From assembly GCF_003076275.1 (NCBI RefSeq), contig NZ_CP029064.1:3762001-3826000 (forward strand): 64,000 nucleotides of DNA. The letters run 5' to 3'. How positions within the stretch are numbered: the first letter of the stretch is position 1; every line of letters begins with the position of its first letter. Under the pieces are notes generated by a model. That model did not search any database, was not told the origin of the DNA, and saw only the letters and a list, made by a program, of their open reading frames with translations. The stretch comes from Microbulbifer sp. A4B17. Lineage in GTDB: Bacteria; Pseudomonadota; Gammaproteobacteria; Pseudomonadales; Cellvibrionaceae. A program made the translations under genes and the position numbers. This document shows, piece after piece, positions 57,373 through 64,000 of this stretch.

Positions 57373-58878
57373 ATGCTCTGGCTCTGTATCCAATTTCCCA
57401 AGCTCCCTCTGGAGGTACTGATCCGCGCACAAGAACAAGGAGAAGATGACTCACCCCAGGTCGTGGTTGAAAAGCAGATGGTAATTGGGAGCAGTCCGGC
57501 TGCACTCCAGTGTGGGGTTGAAAGCGGGCTCAGTATTGCCACTGCAACTGCCCTATGTGCAGACCTGCAGCTATTACAGCGCGATTTGCAGCGGGAGCAA
57601 CAAGAGTTACAGCAACTGGCCCAATGGGGGTACAGCTTCACCCCGCTTGTCTCACCTCAGCCGGCAGGCCCTATGAGCAATGGTGAAAGTACATCAGCTC
57701 ACCTTTACCTGGAGCTAAGTGGCAGTCTAAAAGCCAATGGCGGCTTCAAGGCATTGATAAGGCAGATAGAAAGCGAACTTGAACAGATGGGGATCGACAG
57801 CCTAATGGGCCTCGGCCACAGCCCCAGCGCAGCCCATTTGCTGAGTCAGCTAGCGGAACACAGGCACTGGCTAATACAAACGAATACCCCCCCCAGCCCA
57901 CAGCAGTGGAAGCAGTGGATCAGCTTTACCCCAACCAAGCTTCTTAATTGCGACAACAAAACCATTTCCAAACTCTACGCATGTGGCATCAAACGAGTAA
58001 GCCAGCTACTCGCCATTCCCCTCTCAGAGGTAGGCTCTCGTTTTGGTCGCTCATTTGTGGATTACCTGGCACGCCTTAATGGAAGTCGACAGGACCCGGT
58101 TTGCAACTACCAGCCACCAACACAATTCCGAAATGAACTGTTTTTCCCCAGCCCTCTGGATAATAGCGAGCAACTGCTATTCCCTATCGGGCGCCTGCTC
58201 CGAGAACTTTGCTCACAGTTACAGCGACGCCAGCTCTATACCCAACAATTAAACTGGCACATGGACTTCGGCAAAAACAAAGTCCAGGTAATAACTATAG
58301 AAACCTCCAACCCACAGCTCGACCCCCAGCGCTTGATAGCCCTGACCAAACTACAGCTGGAAAGAGTAACACTCGATCAGCCAGTGCAATCCATCTGTTT
58401 AAGTTGCAACCATTTACACCCCTTGGAAAAGGGATCACTGGATGAGGATTTATTTGGTGAAGGCAACCAACTTCAGCGCAACCAGCAGCTTTTAGATAAA
58501 TTAAAAGCCCGCCTCGGCCATCAAGCCTTATCGGGAGTTACCTTAAAAGAAAGCTACCTGCCGGAACAAGCCTGGCAAAGTGCCGACACTCTAATAATTA
58601 AAAGTAACCCCAAGGGACAACAAGTTAAGCCCATCCAAGCATCACGCCCCAACTGGCTACTGGCCCGCCCCACTAAACTGGAAAGTAGCGAACACAAATT
58701 ATATTACCAGGGGGAACTGCAACTATTACAGGGACCAGAGCGAATTGACGGTTACTGGTGGCAGCATGGACGCCACGGACGGGATTATTACATCGCAAAA
58801 AATTCAGGAGGCGAACTCTACTGGGTCTTTCAGGATCTTACCACTGAAGAGTGGTTTTTACATGGAATTTATAGCTAG
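57373..58878 (+). CDS. imuB: ImuB, catalytically inactive Y-family polymerase-like protein
   Basis: A 501-residue Y-family homolog that acts as the hub of the ImuA-ImuB-DnaE2 complex. The N-terminus M-L-W-L-C-I-Q-F-P-K-L-P-L-E lacks the catalytic acidic D-x-D residues of DinB. The G-I-x-R-V-S-Q-L-L-A-I-P HhH segment and the conserved N-G-x-R-Q-D-P motif are present. F-F-P-S-P-L followed by Q-L-L-F-P-I-G-R-L may include a clamp-binding motif. It is slightly longer than some homologs. It is encoded between imuA and dnaE2 in the SOS operon. Confidence 0.9.
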   Translation: MLWLCIQFPKLPLEVLIRAQEQGEDDSPQVVVEKQMVIGSSPAALQCGVESGLSIATATALCADLQLLQRDLQREQQELQQLAQWGYSFTPLVSPQPAGPMSNGESTSAHLYLELSGSLKANGGFKALIRQIESELEQMGIDSLMGLGHSPSAAHLLSQLAEHRHWLIQTNTPPSPQQWKQWISFTPTKLLNCDNKTISKLYACGIKRVSQLLAIPLSEVGSRFGRSFVDYLARLNGSRQDPVCNYQPPTQFRNELFFPSPLDNSEQLLFPIGRLLRELCSQLQRRQLYTQQLNWHMDFGKNKVQVITIETSNPQLDPQRLIALTKLQLERVTLDQPVQSICLSCNHLHPLEKGSLDEDLFGEGNQLQRNQQLLDKLKARLGHQALSGVTLKESYLPEQAWQSADTLIIKSNPKGQQVKPIQASRPNWLLARPTKLESSEHKLYYQGELQLLQGPERIDGYWWQHGRHGRDYYIAKNSGGELYWVFQDLTTEEWFLHGIYS

Positions 58879-58959
58879 CACTTAGCCCCTTATGAATGCC
58901 GGTTTTCGCCGAGATCCAGATTCCACCACAACCAATAGATAGACACCGAGAGAATCCGC

Positions 58960-61900
58960 ATGAGGTACGCCGAACTCTTCTGTCAAAGCAACTTTTCTTT
59001 TCTACAAGGGGCCTCACACCCGCAAGAGTTAGTACGCACAGCTTATAACTTGCAATACTCAGGCCTGGCCATCACAGACGAGTGCTCTCTTTCAGGAGCT
59101 GTAAGAGCTTACAAAGAATTACAGAATATAAAATTAACAGATGAAAAGAATCCAGACTTTAAGCTGATTTATGGCAGTTATTTTCACCTACACGAAGGCA
59201 AGGAAATAGTTTTACTAGCCCCCTGCAAAACAGCATATAGTGAGCTGTGTCAGTTAATTTCAAAATCACGCTTAAGAGCTGAAAAAGGAAAGTACATCAC
59301 CTACTTAAGTGACCTGGTAGAAATATGTAAAAATTTAATCGCCATATGGATTCCAAATTCCACAGAATTAGAAATACCTGAAGAAATTAAAGACAGCTTC
59401 AAAAGGCGTCTATATATTGCCATCAATAATCATCTACATGCAGAGGAAAACCTTAAGCACAATAAAATTATCGAATTTTCAAAAAGAGAAGGCATCCCCC
59501 TTGTTGCAACTAACTATGTATTGATGCATTGCAATAGTAGAAAACCACTACAAGATGTACTCAATGCAAATTATCATAACTGCACGCTGGATGATCTAGG
59601 GTATCGTATAGAGCAAAATGCGGAACGCTACCTACGTAGTTTGGACGACATTCAATCCCTAAACTCCAAAGACGCCATCGGAAACACGTATTCTATAGCC
59701 AACCAATGTACTTTCTGCTTAAGTGAGCTCAATTATGAGTATCCATCAGAAGTCATTCCAGGCGGAAGTAACGCCAGCAACTACTTAAGGGATTTAGTAG
59801 AAAAAGGAAGGTCAGTCCGCTGGCCGCAGGGTCCAGAAACGCGAATTGATGAAACAATAAAGAAAGAGCTCTCCTTAATATCTGAATTGCAATATGAGCA
59901 TTACTTCCTGACCATCTACGATATAGTCCAGTTTGCCCAGAAAAATCATATTTTGTACCAGGGCCGCGGTTCTGCAGCCAACTCTGTGGTTTGCTACTGT
60001 CTATTTATTACAGAGATAGACCCTCATAAAATTGGCTTACTGTTTGAACGTTTTATTTCCCGGGAACGCAATGAGCCCCCAGATATTGACGTAGATTTTG
60101 AACACGAAAGGCGTGAAGAAGTCATTCAGTATATTTACAGAAAATATGGTCGGGAAAGAGCAGGACTTGCTGCCAGTAAAACCACCTATCGGTATAAAAG
60201 TGCCGTAAGAGATATCGGCAAGGCCCTCGGTATCAACACTGCAACAATAGAACACCTGATTGCCGAACGCGCCTGGTGGGATACTCTAGATAGTTTTCCC
60301 CAGCAGATGCAGAAAGTGGGAATAGACCCGAGCAGCGTAACAGGAAAAATGTTCCCACAGTTACTACAACAGATATATGGTTTTCCAAGACACTTATCGC
60401 AACATGTCGGTGGCTTTGTTATTACTGAGCAGCCATTGCACCAGCTGGTTCCTATTGAAAATGCCGCTATGGAGGATCGCACCCTAATCCAATGGGACAA
60501 AGAGGATATCGAAGATTTAAAGCTAATGAAGGTCGATGTGCTCGCGCTGGGCATGCTGACTGCACTGCGTAAATCCCTGAATTATATTGCTCTATACGGC
60601 CCCAAATGGCGATTGCAGGATATTCCCGCCGAAGATCCACAGGTCTATGAAATGATGTGCAGGGCCGATACCGTTGGAGTCTTTCAAATTGAATCTCGCG
60701 CTCAAATGAGCATGCTGCCAAGATTACAACCTCGAAATTTTTATGAGCTTACTATAGAAATCGCCATTGTCCGCCCAGGTCCAATTCAAGGCGGCATGGT
60801 ACACCCCTATTTGAAACGCAAGCAGGGATTAGAGACCGTACGCTACCCTCATAACAGTTTACGCCCAGTGCTTGAGCGCACTCTCGGTGTGCCTATATTT
60901 CAAGAACAAGTTATTCAGCTGTCGATGGTCGCAGCAGGGTTTAGCGGCGGTGAAGCGGATGAGCTTCGCCGAGCCATGGCAAGCTGGGGAAAAAATGGGG
61001 ACTTGTATAAATTCAGGGGTAAGCTTGTGCGGGGGATGCAAAGTAATGGCTATAGGGAAAGTTTTGCTGAGCAGCTCTTCAACCAGATGAAGGGGTTCGG
61101 CTCCTATGGCTTCCCCGAATCTCACTCTGCAAGCTTTGCGCTTTTAGCCTATTTTTCTGCCTGGATTAAATACCATCATCCAGCGGCCTTTTACTGTGGG
61201 CTGCTCAACAGTCAGCCGATGGGGTTCTATGCTCCGGCACAGCTAGTTTATGATGCTCAACGCCACGGAGTTAAGGTTTTGCCTATTGATGTACTTTATA
61301 GCTATTGGAATCACAGCTTAGAGATACAAGAGCTCTCTTCACCTCAAGAAAGAGCTTCATCGAAAAATTACTGCGCTAAAGGAAAATCAGTAGTTAATAC
61401 GCCGGCAGTGCCGCTCAGGGAAAATTCAACATTCAGCAATAAAACTCCCGCTTTACGTCTGGGCATGCGTCTAATTAAAGGGCTAAAAGAAACCACAGAG
61501 AAAGCTATCCTAAAGCTTAGAGCGGATACAAAACTCCTTTCTTTAGGACAGTTTCAAGAACTTTTAGAGCTAAACCATGAGCAGCTTTCCTGCCTTACTA
61601 AGGCTAATGCATTTATCAGCTTGACTCGAAATCGCCATAACGACAATTGGACTTCTATAGAAACCGATCACAGCAAGCCACAGACAAGTTTTTTACCGCG
61701 AAATTATATAAAAGACAGTAGCGACATTGACTATAGTAGCACAGGGCTAACCCTTGGCGAACATCCTGTCGCATTACTAAGAAGGCAAAAAAAGTTTCAG
61801 AAATATACTAAAGCAAAGGACCTTACCTACTGTTGTGATCGGGAAAGAATTGAGATCATTGGACTGGTAACTTGCCGACAACGGCCCGGAAGCGCATCTG

Positions 61901-62136
61901 GAGTGATGTTTTTAACCCTGGAAGATGAAACAGGCTGCATAAATGTAGTGATTTATGAGGCCTATCAAACCTTATATAAAGCAGAGATTATCCATGGAGG
62001 CATATTGATTGTTCATGGGGAGCTACAAATCTCTAAAGAGGCCAATAACAACAGCTATAAGACCACTCATGTCATCGCCAGAAGAATATCAAGTATCAGT
62101 GAGAAAAATTACCAGAAGACAAGAAATTTTCATTAA
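58960..62136 (+). CDS. dnaE2: Error-prone DNA polymerase III alpha subunit DnaE2
   Basis: A 1058-residue C-family polymerase that performs damage-induced mutagenic synthesis. The N-terminal PHP domain starts N-F-S-F-L-Q-G-A-S-H-P-Q-E-L, with A-I-T-D-E-C-S-L-S-G. The polymerase palm has P-P-D-I-D-V-D-F-E-H-E-R-R (two catalytic Asp near residues 376-378) and later R-P-G-P-I-Q-G-G-M-V-H-P-Y and F-Q-E-Q-V. A C-terminal OB-fold domain with R-P-G-S-A-S-G-V-M-F ends the protein. The first 300 and last 250 residues are more AT-rich than the neighbours. It lies 81 bases after imuB. Confidence 0.95.
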   Translation: MRYAELFCQSNFSFLQGASHPQELVRTAYNLQYSGLAITDECSLSGAVRAYKELQNIKLTDEKNPDFKLIYGSYFHLHEGKEIVLLAPCKTAYSELCQLISKSRLRAEKGKYITYLSDLVEICKNLIAIWIPNSTELEIPEEIKDSFKRRLYIAINNHLHAEENLKHNKIIEFSKREGIPLVATNYVLMHCNSRKPLQDVLNANYHNCTLDDLGYRIEQNAERYLRSLDDIQSLNSKDAIGNTYSIANQCTFCLSELNYEYPSEVIPGGSNASNYLRDLVEKGRSVRWPQGPETRIDETIKKELSLISELQYEHYFLTIYDIVQFAQKNHILYQGRGSAANSVVCYCLFITEIDPHKIGLLFERFISRERNEPPDIDVDFEHERREEVIQYIYRKYGRERAGLAASKTTYRYKSAVRDIGKALGINTATIEHLIAERAWWDTLDSFPQQMQKVGIDPSSVTGKMFPQLLQQIYGFPRHLSQHVGGFVITEQPLHQLVPIENAAMEDRTLIQWDKEDIEDLKLMKVDVLALGMLTALRKSLNYIALYGPKWRLQDIPAEDPQVYEMMCRADTVGVFQIESRAQMSMLPRLQPRNFYELTIEIAIVRPGPIQGGMVHPYLKRKQGLETVRYPHNSLRPVLERTLGVPIFQEQVIQLSMVAAGFSGGEADELRRAMASWGKNGDLYKFRGKLVRGMQSNGYRESFAEQLFNQMKGFGSYGFPESHSASFALLAYFSAWIKYHHPAAFYCGLLNSQPMGFYAPAQLVYDAQRHGVKVLPIDVLYSYWNHSLEIQELSSPQERASSKNYCAKGKSVVNTPAVPLRENSTFSNKTPALRLGMRLIKGLKETTEKAILKLRADTKLLSLGQFQELLELNHEQLSCLTKANAFISLTRNRHNDNWTSIETDHSKPQTSFLPRNYIKDSSDIDYSSTGLTLGEHPVALLRRQKKFQKYTKAKDLTYCCDRERIEIIGLVTCRQRPGSASGVMFLTLEDETGCINVVIYEAYQTLYKAEIIHGGILIVHGELQISKEANNNSYKTTHVIARRISSISEKNYQKTRNFH

Positions 62137-62423
62137 AAAAACTCCCCTAGAGATGCCCCAGTGTTTTATCAAGCAGTTTTCAATCAAGCAGCTCCACTTC
62201 ATTCAGTGACGAGAATGGAAAGAGGCGCTTGAGGTCTGCCGACTCGAAGCTAAACTAAATAACTTCGTTCAAATTTAACCCTATATAGGAGTATTCTACT
62301 GAAAGGTCAGTGACACTATGAAAAGCATATTGCAGAAGCTAAAAACCTACTAGACTTCAAGAAATGAAGTAAAAATGGAATGAGCCTCTCTACTGTCACT
62401 ATCACAAAAAACGTCCTCCAAAA

Positions 62424-63380
62424 ATGTTACACACCACTCGAAGTATTTCCAATAACACAGCCTGAGATAATGCGGTCAATAAGACAAAAACAAAATTGTT
62501 AGAGGGCACCCTTCGACGATCAGCCGAGAGCTACGACATAAGAGGATATCGTCCATGGCAAGCACATAAGCTTGCAGAACTAAGACCCCAGTAAGTGTAA
62601 AAAGCACAAAAAGTGGCTGATAGAGTGTAGCAATAAATAGACATCCTAACTCGGAAAGAATTAAATCCTCATCAGACAGCAAGCTACTTAAAGAAACAAA
62701 CGGATGTATCGCTACATCATGAGACGATTTACCAACTCATTTGTTTAGGTCTGGCAAATGATGGAGACTTATACAGGCATCTTAGAATTACATCAAAGCC
62801 CTATCGCAAGCGCTACGATAAATATGATCGCCGCGGAAAGACCAAAAATAGGGTGAGCAAAGATGATCGAACAGCTGTTGTGGACCGAATGAATCGAATA
62901 GATGACCGGAAAAATGATACCACTATAGGCAAGGAGTATGGTAGAGCTTTACTGACAATGGTTAAGGGTAAGACGTTAATTACCGTTATCATTAGACTGA
63001 CAAGTAAGCGATCAGACCTGATGACTGAAACAGCAGCTAGTCATATCGTGAGTTTAAAAAATGAGGTAAAAACAATTACCTTCGGCAATGGGCCTTGAAT
63101 TCCCTAGCCATGAAACAATTGCAAAAGACTTCTAAGCTGGCATTTATTTTTCCTCCCATTCATCTTGGGAAAGAGGAATCAATGAAAATACTAACGGTCT
63201 CATTCGGCAGTATTTCCCAAAGGGTACCGTTTTTTATAAAGTAACAGATGAGCAGATTCAATTTGTAATAGATCACCTAAATAGGTAACCAGGAGCGAAT
63301 CTGGATGGAAGGTTACTGAATGATTTATTTACGGGGCTGCAAGATGATTTTCTTGCAGCATAAAGAAATTGCAGTTATTA
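62424..63380 (+). pseudogene. Decayed IS30-family transposase
   Basis: Reading across stops and one frameshift gives a nearly full-length IS30-family transposase. In order: a degenerate N-terminal helix region, R-G-Y-R-P-W-Q-A-H-K, L-N-P-H-Q-T and H-H-E-T-I-Y-Q-L-I, then G-D-L-Y-R-H-L-R, R-V-S-K-D-D-R, T-I-G-K-E-Y-G-R-A-L-L, and after a frameshift near 63098 S-S-W-E-R-G-I-N-E-N-T-N-G-L-I-R-Q-Y-F. Stops lie in frame near 62460, 62600-62630 and 63129. The middle catalytic Asp (normally T-F-D-N-G) is Gly. Terminal inverted repeats were not found, so element ends are uncertain. Confidence 0.8.
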
Positions 63381-63419
63381 CTTAAAAATAAGCACAATAA
63401 CATTTTCTCACACATTAAT

Positions 63420-64000
63420 TTACAAAACTTGCAGCTTATTTATGCGAGCACGCAACCCTTCCCTTTGAATCCTTTTTTGATAACTTCGGTACTCAGGAAA
63501 CCTTGAAAGAAAACGCTCCTCCTCCCGCGCACGCATAAAATATATCCAGGAGATACCACTGAGGCAAATAACATTCTGAATAACTCCCCAACTGCCAAGA
63601 GGAGATACAAAGGGTACCGTCAGCAGCCACCAATAACAGACTTTACTTAAATAAGCAGGGTGCTTAACATATTTATAAGGCCCTTGATCAACCAACCCTC
63701 GATAGCTAAGATTTGAAAACCTCAGACCAAAGGAGAGCGTTGACCACCAGTAAATAACCCAGAGAGCACCCAGCATTCCACCCCAAATATAAAATTGCGC
63801 ACTTCCGCTCGTAAAAAAATCCCCCCAATAAACATCATCTGAGGGCTTCAACAAAAGTTGAACAATATTATAAAAAGGCGGATAGCAAGCAAGGCAAAAT
63901 ATCCAGCTCCGCCACCCATCGTCCACATGCATTCCTGAACCGTTTAAACGAGAAACAAGCAAGTAACCCAGGAAGCCTATATACAGGTCAAATATCGTTC
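63420..64000 (-). CDS. ICMT/phospholipid-type membrane methyltransferase (partial)
   Basis: A membrane protein of the isoprenylcysteine carboxyl methyltransferase/phosphatidylethanolamine N-methyltransferase-like family. The C-terminal core reads G-P-Y-K-Y-V-K-H-P-A-Y-L-S-K, the SAM-binding P-Y-x-x-x-R-H-P-x-Y pattern with Lys for Arg. R-A-R-E-E-E-R-F-L follows, with F-P-E-Y and Y beyond it. Three to four membrane helices precede it. The frame stays open to the window edge at 64000, so the N-terminus is missing; the TTG at 63962 is probably internal. Substrate unknown. Confidence 0.75.
   Translation of the reverse strand, partial: TIFDLYIGFLGYLLVSRLNGSGMHVDDGWRSWIFCLACYPPFYNIVQLLLKPSDDVYWGDFFTSGSAQFYIWGGMLGALWVIYWWSTLSFGLRFSNLSYRGLVDQGPYKYVKHPAYLSKVCYWWLLTVPFVSPLGSWGVIQNVICLSGISWIYFMRAREEERFLSRFPEYRSYQKRIQREGLRARINKLQVL

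Noticed and set aside
62476-62682. A 68-residue hydrophobic minus-strand frame
   Set aside because: It lies antisense to the recognisable part of the IS30 remnant and has no ribosome site.

Overview
The window looks like chromosome of a marine gammaproteobacterium, most likely a Microbulbifer-type member of the Cellvibrionales. This rests on gene families and order: a complete gltA / sdhCDAB / sucAB-lpd-sucCD TCA block, a divergent purL-mltF pair, an SOS imuA-imuB-dnaE2 mutagenesis operon, and many secreted or lipid-anchored proteins. Taxonomy is inferred from content only; no rRNA or tRNA gene was seen.

Left end (1-12.7 kb): accessory DNA. A transposase remnant is followed by a 2299-residue secreted SpvB/Rhs polymorphic toxin with a small AT-rich putative immunity gene, an unrecognised 643-residue lipoprotein, a SIMPL-domain periplasmic protein and a Tag-like DNA glycosylase. 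Middle left (12.8-26.2 kb): S9 oligopeptidase lipoprotein, SLC13 transporter, an orphan SLATT-domain membrane protein, a SpoU-type RNA methyltransferase, an aldo/keto reductase, a TfoX-N protein, purL, mltF and an NTF2-like protein. From 26.2 to 31.6 kb a tight six-gene minus-strand operon (MTA phosphorylase, ArsS radical SAM, TVP38 protein, MerA/Lpd-like flavoprotein, two glycosyltransferase-family proteins) matches the arsenosugar-type gene set but has no arsM in view. A DUF2239-MATE pair follows, preceded by a perfect inverted repeat, then an astacin-like protease.

Central metabolism (35-48.1 kb): sucD, sucC, lpd, sucB, sucA, sdhB, sdhA, sdhD and sdhC lie on the minus strand and gltA diverges on the plus strand. 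Sigma70-like promoters can be read on both sides of the sdhC-gltA gap. A strong hairpin terminator separates sdhB from sucA, and another long hairpin separates lpd from sucC, suggesting graded transcription rather than one simple operon.

The most unusual locus is 49.4-53.4 kb. Three adjacent plus-strand genes encode a NirB-N-like flavoprotein with a BFD-type [2Fe-2S] domain fused to a five-helix membrane domain, a membrane-anchored cytochrome c with ten CxxCH motifs plus one CX4CH motif, and a one-haem Tll0287-like (DUF3365) lipoprotein. Together they could move electrons from NAD(P)H across the inner membrane to periplasmic haems. I do not recognise a named system with this composition. The right end (53.7-64 kb) holds small proteins, a BaiN/YhiN-type flavoprotein, dcd, the imuA-imuB-dnaE2 operon behind two consensus LexA boxes, a decayed IS30-family transposase and a methyltransferase gene cut by the window edge.
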